A DNA stretch of 32,024 nucleotides from positions 1-32,024 of the forward strand of contig JAUIEF010000041.1 in NCBI GenBank assembly GCA_030428785.1, written 5' to 3'. Both the position numbers and the translations under genes were made by a program. Positions 1 through 8,007 of this stretch are shown one piece after another; position 1 is the stretch's first letter, and each line of letters begins with the position of its first letter. This DNA is from a bacterium. GTDB lineage: Bacteria > Planctomycetota > B15-G4. Below the pieces are notes generated by a model that was given only the letters and a program-made list of their open reading frames with translations, was not told the origin of the DNA and searched no databases.

Positions 1-676
1 CCCGGAGCACCGCGAGGTCGCGGGGCGTCACCTTGAGGGCGGCCTGGTAGCACTGTTGGGCCGCCGAGAGATCGTGGAAGTGGGCCTCGACCAGCCGTCC
101 GCGCTCACGGTAGAGCGCCGCCGCCTCGCGGGGCGCGAGGGCCGTCTTGTCGCGCAGCTCGTGGTCGAGCTGCTCCTCGCCGCCGGGGAAGTCGGGCAGC
201 ACGCACGGGCGGCAGCGCGCGGAGGGCAGCGGGAAGTGCCCGGCGCAGGACGCGCCGTCGGGACGCACGAGGAAGAAGCGCGCGCACACGAGCGTGTAGT
301 CGTGGAGCGTCGCGACGACCGGGAAGCCCGCGTCGCGCACGGCCGACGCGAGGTCGGCGGAGAGGTTGAGCGTGTGGTGCAGGTGCACGACCGCCGGCAT
401 GGCCTCCTCGAGCAGGCGCAGCACGACGGCGCGGACCCGCGGCAGCCGCGCGTCGACGGAGTAGTTCTCGGCGGGCGTCCGGCGCACGCGCCACACGGGC
501 ACCGAGTCGACCTCCTCGCGCAGGACCTCGCCGCGCCCGCTGCGCTCGTCCGAGCCCGCGACGACGAGCGGCTCGTCGCCGCGCGCGAGCTGCGCCGCCG
601 CGAGGGACTCCACGCACGCCTCCGTCCCGCCGCGGAACTCGGGCGGGTAGTGGTGCACGAGGTGCACGATCCTCAC
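1..676 (-). CDS. GT4-type glycosyltransferase N-terminal half running into a TPR-like segment (partial)
   Basis: The frame starts at GTG 676-674, which shares GTGA with the stop of the upstream deacetylase gene, and stays open to the window edge (225 codons seen). Residues 1-160 look like the N-terminal Rossmann half of a GT4 sugar transferase: HHYPPEFRGGTE near residues 8-19, the HLHHT strand near 98-102, HDYTLVC at 125-131, then Cys144, Cys155 and Cys158, a cysteine set common just after that motif in GT4 enzymes. It should build or extend the glycan exported by the neighbouring ABC transporter. From about residue 183 the sequence changes to a helical, TPR-like repeat (AAALYRERGRLVEAHF, AAQQCYQAALKVTPRDLAVL), where a normal GT4 would continue to its nucleotide-sugar-binding half. 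The frame is intact across the join, so this is either a fusion or a contig artefact. The real C-terminus lies outside the window. Confidence 0.72.
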   Translation of the reverse strand, partial: MRIVHLVHHYPPEFRGGTEACVESLAAAQLARGDEPLVVAGSDERSGRGEVLREEVDSVPVWRVRRTPAENYSVDARLPRVRAVVLRLLEEAMPAVVHLHHTLNLSADLASAVRDAGFPVVATLHDYTLVCARFFLVRPDGASCAGHFPLPSARCRPCVLPDFPGGEEQLDHELRDKTALAPREAAALYRERGRLVEAHFHDLSAAQQCYQAALKVTPRDLAVLR

Positions 677-1389
677 AGGAGCTCCAGGAAGGCCTCGGCC
701 CGGGAGGTCCCGTCGGCCGACGCTCCGGGCAGCAGCACCGCGCGGTAGCGGTTCATGCCCTCCGTCGCGCCGAGGATGTCCGAGTGCTCGAGCTGGCTCG
801 CGTAGCACGCGATCGCGCGACGCTTGAGCTCGTAGACCGGCGTCACGTCGACGAGCAGGTCGGGCGCGACGGGCGTCCAGACCTCGTAGCCGAGCAGCGG
901 GACGCCGCGGCCCGCGGCGGCGTGGGCGTCGAGCGCCGCGCGGCCGATGACGTGGTGGTCGCTGTGCGCCTCGTCGACGTGCGGCGCGTAGACGATGTCC
1001 GGCCGCACGCGCGCGTACTGCTCGCGCAGCATGTTCGTCACGTGGGCGAGGTCCTGCGTCGTGACGACCATGCTGTCCGGGAAGTCCCAGAAGACGGTCT
1101 CGTTGAGTCCGAGCAGCTCGGCGGCGGCGCGCGCCTCCCGGCGGCGCAGCTCGACGTACTCCGCGGGGTCGTGCCGCTTGTCCGGGTCGCCGTGCACGCC
1201 GGTCGTCGCGAAGACGACGTGCACCGGGTCGCCGGCGCGGACATGCAGCGCGAGCGTCCCGCCGAGCCCCACCGTCTCGTCGTCGGGGTGCGGCGCGAGC
1301 ACGAGCACCCGGCCGCGCACCGGCGGCTCGGCGGTCGTCCGCGGGAGCGGCGGCGTGTCGATCGGCCGGGGCGCCTCGTCCGCGGACAC
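673..1389 (-). CDS. PIG-L/LmbE-family N-acetylglucosamine deacetylase
   Basis: A 238-residue protein of the PIG-L/LmbE zinc deacetylase family, which removes acetyl groups from N-acetylglucosaminyl conjugates. The metal motif APHPDDE is at residues 32-38 (His34 and Asp37 as ligands) and a second histidine cluster, AHSDHH at 141-146, supplies the third ligand. The length suits the family. The GTG start is at 1389-1387, seven bases after the NhaA stop, and the gene overlaps the following GT4 gene by GTGA. The first 25 residues are a Pro-rich tail before the first strand (RVLVLAPHP). Within this operon the likely substrate is an N-acetylated sugar in the glycan or its lipid-linked precursor; that is inferred from context only. 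Confidence 0.9.
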   Translation of the reverse strand: MSADEAPRPIDTPPLPRTTAEPPVRGRVLVLAPHPDDETVGLGGTLALHVRAGDPVHVVFATTGVHGDPDKRHDPAEYVELRRREARAAAELLGLNETVFWDFPDSMVVTTQDLAHVTNMLREQYARVRPDIVYAPHVDEAHSDHHVIGRAALDAHAAAGRGVPLLGYEVWTPVAPDLLVDVTPVYELKRRAIACYASQLEHSDILGATEGMNRYRAVLLPGASADGTSRAEAFLELL

Positions 1390-1396
1390 CGGCCCC

Positions 1397-2614
1397 CTAC
1401 TCCGTGACCTTCTCGATGCGCAGGACCTTGCCCACGACGATCGCGAGCACGAAGACCGCGCCGGAGAAGAGCGCGCCCATCTTGGCCTCGCCCTGGAGCG
1501 CCTCGGACGGGTACGCCTCGCCCGCGACGAAGAGCGCGACCGTGAGGCCGAGCCCCGCGACGAGGCCGGCGACCGTGAGCGCCTTGAGGTCCATGCCGCT
1601 CGGCAGCGGGAAGCCCACGAGCTTGCCGAGGAACGACATGAGGAAGATGCCCACCGTCTTCCCGACGACGAGCGACGCGAGGATGATCCACGTGAGCGCG
1701 CCCATGTTCGCGAAGGCGACGCCCGCGTTCGCGAAGGCGAAGAAGAAGAGGCCGTAGTCGACGAAGGCCTTGAAGAAGTGCTCGAACGCCTCGAGCGGGC
1801 TGTGCCCGTGCCCGATCGCGGTCGTCGCGCCGACGTCCTCCTCCTCGGCGATGAGGCCCATCTGCACGCGCTCGGCCGGCAGGAACGGCACGATGAACAC
1901 GAGCGCGAGCGCCGGGTGCAGGTGCGCGAGGATGAGGCCGAGCCAGCTCAGGCCGCCGCCGATGACGACGTAGGGCACCCAGCTCCGGACCCCCTGCTTG
2001 CGCATGACGAGCGACGCGACCATGCCGCCCAGCGTGAAGAGCAGCATGACGGGCGCGGGCAGGTGCGCCGGGTCCGGGTAGAAGACCGCGATGATGCCGA
2101 GCCCGATCGCGTCGTCCGCGACGGCGAGCAGCAGCAGGAAGTTCACGGCCGGGTGCTTCGCCCCGAACACGAGCCGCGCGACGAGCCACGCGAGCGCGAT
2201 GTCCGTCGCCGTCGGCACGCCCCAGCCGTTCGCGACCTCCGCGTAGTTCGGCTCCCCGTCGAAGAGCATGTGCACGAGGAGGAAGAACACGCCCACCGGC
2301 CCGACGACGCCGCCCAGCGTGCCGAGCAGCGGGTTGATGGCCTTGGACGGCGGGTTGAGCGAGCCGCCCGGCAGGATGGCGTCCGTGATCTCCTTCGCGG
2401 CGATGCCGAAGAAGAGCACCATGAAGAGGTCGTTGATCACGAAGTGAAGCGTGATCTCGTGACCCAGGATCGAGCCCGGGAGCATCGTCCCGTGGACCAC
2501 GTGGTGGTACCACTCGGGGGCGGAGTTCGCGGCGAACAGCGCGGCGAACACGCCCGCGATGAGCGGGATCGAGTACTCCTGGATCTTGCCGAGGATGCCC
2601 TTGTTGGCGCTCAC
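1397..2614 (-). CDS. nhaA: NhaA-type Na+/H+ antiporter
   Basis: A 405-residue polytopic membrane protein matching NhaA, which exports Na+ in exchange for protons across the inner membrane. The family's ion-site residues are visible: Asp138 in VPTATDIALAW (Asp133 of E. coli), the Asp167-Asp168 pair in LAVADDAIGLG (Asp163/164), and a late lysine in VVGKTVGIF (Lys300 region). The FANAGV stretch of the late membrane segments is also present. GTG start 2614-2612 has GGAG five bases upstream. It lies 12 bases after an acyltransferase gene and 7 bases before the PIG-L gene, so it is probably co-transcribed with glycan genes, an unusual place for nhaA. No NhaR-type regulator is seen nearby. Confidence 0.95.
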   Translation of the reverse strand: MSANKGILGKIQEYSIPLIAGVFAALFAANSAPEWYHHVVHGTMLPGSILGHEITLHFVINDLFMVLFFGIAAKEITDAILPGGSLNPPSKAINPLLGTLGGVVGPVGVFFLLVHMLFDGEPNYAEVANGWGVPTATDIALAWLVARLVFGAKHPAVNFLLLLAVADDAIGLGIIAVFYPDPAHLPAPVMLLFTLGGMVASLVMRKQGVRSWVPYVVIGGGLSWLGLILAHLHPALALVFIVPFLPAERVQMGLIAEEEDVGATTAIGHGHSPLEAFEHFFKAFVDYGLFFFAFANAGVAFANMGALTWIILASLVVGKTVGIFLMSFLGKLVGFPLPSGMDLKALTVAGLVAGLGLTVALFVAGEAYPSEALQGEAKMGALFSGAVFVLAIVVGKVLRIEKVTE

Positions 2615-2626
2615 GACGACTCCGGG

Positions 2627-3646
2627 TCAGTAGATGTCCGAGTCCCCCATGGTGAAGAACCAGTGCGCCTTGGACCAGTCGAGGTCGAAGTCGCGGCTGT
2701 ACACCATGATGCAGAGGTTGAACGGGCTCTCCTCCTCGGAGAACCCGCAGCGCCGCAGCGTGCCGAGCTGCGGCATGTTCGGGGTCACCCAGGTCTCGAG
2801 GCGGCGACCGCCCTCGGCCAGGGTGATGCGGCCCACGTGGGCCAGGAGGGCGGCGACGGCCTCCTCGTCGCCGCCGGGGCCGATCCAGTCGACCAGCGGG
2901 ACGATCGGGTGGCCGAACCAGCCCAGGCTGTAGACGACGGCGCCCACGAGCTGCCCGCCGCGGCGGGCGAGCGCCACGCGGTAGTCGACGTCGGGCCAGT
3001 CGCGGTAGCGCCAGCCGAGGTAGGTCGCGTCGCGCCACAGGCCGAGCGGCACCTCGTCGAGCGTCGCGAGGAAGAGCGCCTCGAGCTCGGGCAGCTCCGA
3101 CCAGTCGCCGTCGGTGACGCTCACCGAACCGGCGCGCCCGTCGAGCCCGTCGACCCAGGCCTCGTCGAACTCGATCACCTGCTTGGGCATCGGGCAGTGC
3201 ACGGGCTTGTAGCCGAGGATGCGCGTGCCGGCGCCGAACGCCTGGTTGTTCGGCAGGCCGTACGCGTACTCGTTGTGCACGTCGGCGTCGGTGTCGCAGA
3301 ACTCCTTCAGGTACCGGCGCCCGATCGTCACGAAGACGCTGCTCTTGCGGAGCGACCCGCGCCACGCGCGGTCGACGACCGTGTCGACCGCCTGCGCGCA
3401 GAGGCGCTTCTCGCCGCGCACGGAGCAGCGCAGCGCCCACGCCGAGTAATTGCCGATGACGTTCCCCGCCTCGTCCTCGGCGACGAGCACCTGGTAGCCG
3501 AGCGGGTTGTCGATGTAGCGGTGCCGCCACGTCGCCATGGAGCGGCCGGCGAAGTCCGCGTCGTCCTCGGTGACCACCTTGTTGAAGAGCGCGAGGACGG
3601 CCTCCTCGTCCCCCGGGCGGTAGCGGCGGATCGTGAACGGGTCCAT
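2627..3646 (-). CDS. GNAT-like acyltransferase, polysaccharide-cluster type (copy 2)
   Basis: A 339-residue protein starting at ATG 3646-3644, which shares one base with the stop of its paralogue. It begins with a GNAT-style strand and helix (FTIRRYRPGDEEAVLALFN), has an acetyl-CoA-site-like region (WRGSLRKSSVFVTIGRRYL near 95-113), the loop YAYGLPNN at 127-134, and a second half with YLGWRYRDWP and an ETWVTP strand. Large GNAT relatives with a G-x-PN loop and a WRY motif are frequent in glycan clusters, where they are thought to acylate amino sugars. It is clearly paralogous to the gene upstream: both share WRYRDWP, DWIGPG, ETWVTP, NLC, SRD and a terminal DIY. The acceptor sugar cannot be read from sequence. 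Cytoplasmic; no signal peptide. Confidence 0.8.
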   Translation of the reverse strand: MDPFTIRRYRPGDEEAVLALFNKVVTEDDADFAGRSMATWRHRYIDNPLGYQVLVAEDEAGNVIGNYSAWALRCSVRGEKRLCAQAVDTVVDRAWRGSLRKSSVFVTIGRRYLKEFCDTDADVHNEYAYGLPNNQAFGAGTRILGYKPVHCPMPKQVIEFDEAWVDGLDGRAGSVSVTDGDWSELPELEALFLATLDEVPLGLWRDATYLGWRYRDWPDVDYRVALARRGGQLVGAVVYSLGWFGHPIVPLVDWIGPGGDEEAVAALLAHVGRITLAEGGRRLETWVTPNMPQLGTLRRCGFSEEESPFNLCIMVYSRDFDLDWSKAHWFFTMGDSDIY

Positions 3647-4683
3647 CAGTAGATGTCCGTGTCGCCCGCCGTGAGCCACCAGTGCTGCTTCACCCACGGG
3701 ATGTCGTAGTCGCGGCTGAAGAGCACCATGCACAGGTTGAACTGCGTGTTCTCCTGGCCGAGCCCGAGGCTGCGCAGGGTCGCGACGTGCGGCATGGCGG
3801 GCGTGACCCAGGTCTCGACGCGCGGGTGCTCGCGCTCCCACGCGTTCGCCGCCACGCGGGCGAGCAGCGCCGCGACGACCTGCTCGTCGTCGCCGGGGCC
3901 GATCCAGTCGAGCACGACCGCGACGGGCTTCTTCTCCCACGGCACGCCGACGCGGTAGAAGACCGCCCCCACCGGCTCGCCGCCGCGGCGCGCGACGATG
4001 AGGCCGTAGGGACGCCCGGGCCAGTCGCGGTAGCGCCACTCGAGGTACGGGAGGTCGCGGACGTTGCCGAGCGGCATGGCCGCGGCGTGCCGGGCGGCGA
4101 TCTCCGCGACGAGCGGCAGCTCGGTCCACGGCGCGTCCTCGGCGACGACGTCGCCGGCGCGCGCCTGGAGCTCGCCGGACCAGCGCGCGTCGAACTCCCG
4201 GTACTGCCGGGGCAGCGGGCAGTGCACCGGCGTGTAGCCGAGCAGCCGCGTGCCGAGCGGGTAGTGGTTCTCGTTGGGCAGCCCGTAGATGTAGTCGTTG
4301 CCGCCGGGCTGCGTCGGGTCGCAGAAGACCCGCTGGTACTCGTTCGCGATCGTGATGAAGAGGCTGTTCTTCCGCAGCGACCGCCGGTACGCCATGTCGA
4401 CGCAGCTGTCGACGACCTGGCAGGCGACGCGCTCCTCGAGGCCGCCGGGGCGCTGCACCTGGATCTTCACCGGGCACGAGCTGTAGTTCGCGACGATGCC
4501 GCCGTCCGCGTCGACGCCGACGAGCGTCTTGTGCCCGCAGGGGTTGCGCTCGTAGGTGTGCCGCCAGGTGTCGAGGTCGCGCGGCGTGAAGTCCGGGTTG
4601 TCCGCGGCGAACACGCGGTTGAAGAGCGCGAGGCACGCCTCCTCGTCGCCGGGCTCGAACGGGCGGATGCTCCAGCTGCTCAC
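3646..4683 (-). CDS. GNAT-like acyltransferase, polysaccharide-cluster type (copy 1)
   Basis: A 345-residue paralogue of the next gene. GTG 4683-4681 is chosen because it gives a 4-base GTGA overlap with the preceding GT2 stop and starts just before the conserved first strand (WSIRPFEPGDEEACLALFN). Shared landmarks: the basic helix MAYRRSLRKNSLFITIA, the loop YGLPNENHYPLG, the YLEWRYRDWP strand, VLDWIGPGDDE, VETWVTP and the terminal DTDIY. The PNENHYP form of the loop is closer to the family norm than the PNNQAFG of its neighbour, so this copy may keep the ancestral activity. Probable role: acetylation or another acylation of a sugar nucleotide or lipid-linked intermediate before export. Confidence 0.8.
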   Translation of the reverse strand: MSSWSIRPFEPGDEEACLALFNRVFAADNPDFTPRDLDTWRHTYERNPCGHKTLVGVDADGGIVANYSSCPVKIQVQRPGGLEERVACQVVDSCVDMAYRRSLRKNSLFITIANEYQRVFCDPTQPGGNDYIYGLPNENHYPLGTRLLGYTPVHCPLPRQYREFDARWSGELQARAGDVVAEDAPWTELPLVAEIAARHAAAMPLGNVRDLPYLEWRYRDWPGRPYGLIVARRGGEPVGAVFYRVGVPWEKKPVAVVLDWIGPGDDEQVVAALLARVAANAWEREHPRVETWVTPAMPHVATLRSLGLGQENTQFNLCMVLFSRDYDIPWVKQHWWLTAGDTDIY

Positions 4684-5603
4684 GCGGCCACCACCTTCCG
4701 GACGGCCGCCCACATCTCCTTCTTCGCCTGCGCCGGCGCCTGCTCGCGCACGAGCCGCCGCCATTCCTGGAGGCCGCGCAGCAGCGTCATGGACTTGGCG
4801 ACGAGGTTGCCGCGCCACCCGAAGTGCTTGCGGTAGTAGCTGAGCCGGTTGCGGTGCCAGAGCTCGCCGAAGTCCGGCCGCTGCGAGGTGCTCTTGCCCT
4901 CGTGGTGCAGGATCGCGACCTCGGCGATGTACGCGACCTTCCAGCCGGCCTCGTGCAGGCGCTTGCAGAGGTCGACGTCGTTGAAGAAGAGCCAGAGCTC
5001 CGGGTCGAACCCGCCGAGCTCGTCCCACAGGTCCTTGCGGATCAGGAAGGCGGCGCCCGGCGGCTGGTCGACGTCCCGGCTCGTCGTGTGGTCGAACCCG
5101 GCCATCATGTACTTCGGGATGGTCTTGTTGCCGGGGAACTTCTTGTCGAACCAGGTGTCGTAGAAGACGGCCGTCCAGAGGTCGGGGAACGTCTTGCACG
5201 AGCGCTGGATCGTCCCGTCCTCGCAGACGAGCCGCGGCGCGCAGGCCCCGTGTTGCGGGTGCTGCTCGAGGAAGTCGACGAGGAACGTGAGCACGCCCGG
5301 CCCCACCGCCGTGTCGCTGTTGAGCAGGAGCAGGTAGCGGCCCGTCGCCCGGCTCGCGCCGAGGTTGTTGCCGATGGCGTACCCGTCGTTCCGCTCGTTG
5401 CGCACGAGCGTGATCCACGGGAAGCGCGCGGCGACCATGTCGGCGCTGCCGTCGTCGCTCGCGTTGTCGACGACGATGACCTCGAGGTCCAGCTCGTCGC
5501 GCAGCGGCTTCAGCGAGTTGAGGCAGGCGCGCAGCAGACCCTTGGTGTTCCAGCTCAACACCACGATGGAGAGGGTCGGACGGTGCCCTGGCCCGTCCGT
5601 CAT
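4680..5603 (-). CDS. GT2-family glycosyltransferase (rhamnosyltransferase-like)
   Basis: A 307-residue GT-A fold glycosyltransferase. The family-2 landmarks appear in order: LSIVVLSWNT at 11-20, VIVVDNASDDGS at 42-53, the metal/nucleotide motif LLLLNSDTAV at 91-100, a PPGAAFLIRKDLWDELGGFD acceptor loop, and FFNDVDLCKRL in place of the usual ED motif. This arrangement is typical of WbbL-like rhamnosyl and related transferases. There are no membrane segments, so it acts at the cytoplasmic face. ATG 5603-5601 overlaps the upstream GT2 stop by ATGA, and its own stop overlaps the GNAT gene by GTGA, indicating translational coupling. The donor sugar is not determinable. Confidence 0.9.
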   Translation of the reverse strand: MTDGPGHRPTLSIVVLSWNTKGLLRACLNSLKPLRDELDLEVIVVDNASDDGSADMVAARFPWITLVRNERNDGYAIGNNLGASRATGRYLLLLNSDTAVGPGVLTFLVDFLEQHPQHGACAPRLVCEDGTIQRSCKTFPDLWTAVFYDTWFDKKFPGNKTIPKYMMAGFDHTTSRDVDQPPGAAFLIRKDLWDELGGFDPELWLFFNDVDLCKRLHEAGWKVAYIAEVAILHHEGKSTSQRPDFGELWHRNRLSYYRKHFGWRGNLVAKSMTLLRGLQEWRRLVREQAPAQAKKEMWAAVRKVVAA

Positions 5604-6784
5604 GCGTGCACGAGCTCGGCCGCGGCGGTCTCGGCGGTGACGGGCTTCGGCGCCCCCACCTTCTCCATGCACACCGTGCGCAGCACGGTGTACGAGCGGC
5701 GCTCGAGGAAGCGGACGTAGTACTTCGCCTCGACGAGGCCCTCCCAGACGACGTCCGGGATGCGGAAGCGGCGCGTCACGTCGAGGCGACCGGCGGCGAA
5801 CACGAAGCCCGGGTCGACGGCCAGCTCGGCGACGTACGCGCCGTGGCCCGGCACGTCGAGCACCGGCGCCGACTCGAAGCTGCCGAGCTCCTCGACCTTG
5901 CTGAACTCGTGCCCGCGGCCCGAGGTGTGCGAGCCGCTCGACAGCAGCAGGTTCGCCACCCACGAGCCGAGCAGCCCGTAGCGCGCCTTGAAGAAGAGCC
6001 GACGCGACACCGCGTAGCGCGACATGGCCGCCTCGGGGTCCTGCCCCGCGCTGCGGTTGAAGAAGTGGCAGAGCTCGGCCTGCGGGCAGTAGTCCGTCGT
6101 GAAGCCCTTGCGGTGCAGCCGCAGGCAGAGGTCGGCGTCCTCGAAGTAGAACGGGTAGCGCGTGTCGAACGGCCCGAGCTCGAGGGCGAGCTCGCGCGTC
6201 ATGAGGAAGGACGCGCCGGAGACCTGCGTGACGGGCACGCCGGCCGTCGCCGTCCACTGCTCGACGGCGCGCCGCGTGCGGGCGCGCGCGTGACGCTCGC
6301 CGGCGCCGGGGAACGCGCGCGCGAGCGTCTCCGAGAGCAGCCCGCACAGCGACGGCTTCTCGTTGGGCGGCAGCTGGAAGAACCGCTGCGGGTCGAGGAA
6401 GCTCTTCGGCCCCACGAGCCCGCACCGCGGGTGCTCCTCGAGGTGCTCGAGCATGCGCGCGAGCATGCCGCGGAAGAGCATGACGTCGGGGTTGCTCACG
6501 AGGACGAAGCGCCCGGTCGCGTGCTCGGCCGCGAGGTTCATGCCGCTCGCGTAGCCGGAGTTCTGCTCGCTCCGGATGACCTTGACGCCCGGGTCCTGCT
6601 CGAGCGCCTCGAGGTGCGGCTCCTCGTCCGGCCCCGACGCGTTGTCGACGACGACGAAGTCGATGCCCTCGCCCGCCTCCAGGCCCGGCAGCCGCTGACG
6701 CCGCACGTTCGCGACGAGGCCGCGCGTCATTGCGCCGGACCTCCAGTTCACGATGAGCACGGTGATGAGGGGCGTGTCGGTCAT
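5600..6784 (-). CDS. GT2-family glycosyltransferase with C-terminal extension
   Basis: A 394-residue GT2 enzyme. GT-A landmarks: ITVLIVNWRSG at 7-17, FVVVDNASGPD at 43-53, FVLVSNPDVML at 93-103, the VSGASFLMTRELALELGPFD loop, and FYFEDADLCLRLHRKG. The catalytic core ends around residue 300. The last 90 or so residues (PVLDVPGHGAYVAELAV, RRFRIPDVVWEGLVEAKYYVRFLE, SYTVLRTVCME) form an extra region that I do not recognise and that the neighbouring GT2 lacks. The gene overlaps the ABC ATPase stop by ATGA upstream and the next GT2 by ATGA downstream. Role: addition of a sugar to the exported glycan on the cytoplasmic side. Confidence 0.88.
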   Translation of the reverse strand: MTDTPLITVLIVNWRSGAMTRGLVANVRRQRLPGLEAGEGIDFVVVDNASGPDEEPHLEALEQDPGVKVIRSEQNSGYASGMNLAAEHATGRFVLVSNPDVMLFRGMLARMLEHLEEHPRCGLVGPKSFLDPQRFFQLPPNEKPSLCGLLSETLARAFPGAGERHARARTRRAVEQWTATAGVPVTQVSGASFLMTRELALELGPFDTRYPFYFEDADLCLRLHRKGFTTDYCPQAELCHFFNRSAGQDPEAAMSRYAVSRRLFFKARYGLLGSWVANLLLSSGSHTSGRGHEFSKVEELGSFESAPVLDVPGHGAYVAELAVDPGFVFAAGRLDVTRRFRIPDVVWEGLVEAKYYVRFLERRSYTVLRTVCMEKVGAPKPVTAETAAAELVHA

Positions 6785-8007
6785 TGCGCGGGCTCCAGAC
6801 AGTCGACGGTGAACCGGTGCTGACAGGCCACCATGCCGGGGATGTTCTCGGGGTTCAGCACGATGAGCGGCTGGTCGATCGTGCGCGTGTCGTACGCGTG
6901 GACGAAGGTCTCGTCGATGAGGTACCCGACCACGTTGAACTCGCCGCTCGCGAGCGGGAAGCGCGGGATGCTCAGCCGGCAGCGGTACTTCCCGGGCTCG
7001 ATGACGGCCACGACGCCGTCCATGTGCGAGAAGAGCGAGATGACGAGGATGTTGTCGTTGCGGAAGAAGCCGACGCCGACGTGCACCGGCTGGTAGTCGT
7101 TGTAGAGCGTGAAGTCCATCTCCACGACGACGTCCACGCCCGGGACGATGGGCCCCTCGACGAGCGTCTCGACGCCGTCGTCGACGCGCAGCAGCCGGAT
7201 CTCGTCGACGAGCGGGCGGCCCTCGCCCTCGAGGCGGTCCTTGCCCATCGAGAGGGCGGACTCGTCCGCGGACAGCGAGCGCTCGAAGTTCGCGTACGCC
7301 ACCGTGACGTCCTGCGGCGGCCCCTGCATCTCGACCTTCGCGTCCTTGATCCAGATGACCTCGTCGCAGATCTGGCGGACGTCGTAGAGCGAGTGGCTGC
7401 AGAAGAGGATCGTCTTGCCCGAGTTGCGGAACTCGAAGATGCGGTCGACGCACTTCTTCTGGAAGTACAGGTCCCCCACCGCGAGGATCTCGTCGATGAT
7501 GAGCACGTCGGGGTCGATGGCCGTGGCGACGCTGAACCCGAGCCGCATGACCATGCCCGAGCTGTACGTGCGCACGGGCTGGTCGATGTAGGCGCCCAGC
7601 TCCGCGAAGTCGACGATCTCGTCGATGCGGCCCTTCACCTCGTCGAGCGAGAAGCCCAGCACCTGCGCCGCGAGGTAGATGTTCGCGCGCCCGCTGAACT
7701 CGCTGTGGAAGCCCGTGCCCAGCTCGAGCAGGCTCGCGACCTTGCCGTGCACCACGTGCTTGCCGCCCGTCGCCATGGACGTGCCCGCGAGCACCTTGAG
7801 CAGCGTCGACTTGCCCGCGCCGTTCTCGCCGATGATGCCCAGCGCCTTGCCCTTGGGCACCTTGAAGCTCACGCCGTCCAGCGCGCGGTGCGCCGTGTGG
7901 AAGGTCTTCTTCCCGAAGGACAGCGCCTCCTTGAGGCGGTCGAAGGAGCCGTTGTACATCCGGTACTCCTTCACGAGGTCCTCGACGACGATCGCGTGTT
8001 CCGTCAT
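6781..8007 (-). CDS. wzt: Polysaccharide ABC exporter ATPase with Wzt-like C-terminal domain
   Basis: A 408-residue ATPase of an ABC-2 glycan exporter. Walker A GENGAGKST at 60-68, signature YSSGM at 148-152, Walker B VLIIDEILAVGD around 168-179, and the switch histidine in FCSHS (His205). After about residue 265 comes a beta-rich domain like the carbohydrate-binding C-terminal domain of Wzt, which in O-antigen systems recognises the end modification of the glycan before export. ATG 8007-8005 is preferred: GAGG sits four bases upstream, and it overlaps the permease stop by one base. GTG 8010-8008 directly before it is an alternative. Together with the permease it forms the transporter for the glycan made by the downstream genes. 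Confidence 0.93.
   Translation of the reverse strand: MTEHAIVVEDLVKEYRMYNGSFDRLKEALSFGKKTFHTAHRALDGVSFKVPKGKALGIIGENGAGKSTLLKVLAGTSMATGGKHVVHGKVASLLELGTGFHSEFSGRANIYLAAQVLGFSLDEVKGRIDEIVDFAELGAYIDQPVRTYSSGMVMRLGFSVATAIDPDVLIIDEILAVGDLYFQKKCVDRIFEFRNSGKTILFCSHSLYDVRQICDEVIWIKDAKVEMQGPPQDVTVAYANFERSLSADESALSMGKDRLEGEGRPLVDEIRLLRVDDGVETLVEGPIVPGVDVVVEMDFTLYNDYQPVHVGVGFFRNDNILVISLFSHMDGVVAVIEPGKYRCRLSIPRFPLASGEFNVVGYLIDETFVHAYDTRTIDQPLIVLNPENIPGMVACQHRFTVDCLEPAQ

Noticed and set aside
1..1389. Mycothiol- or bacillithiol-type pair (GT4 plus PIG-L deacetylase)
   Set aside because: The genes sit at the end of a glycan export operon, no ligase or acetyltransferase of those pathways is near, and the GT4 start does not resemble MshA or BshA closely.
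995..3652. Very long plus-strand frame opposite the NhaA and acyltransferase genes
   Set aside because: Its protein is Arg/Glu/His/Val-rich low-complexity sequence, as expected from the antisense of GC-rich codons, and the minus strand carries recognisable families throughout.
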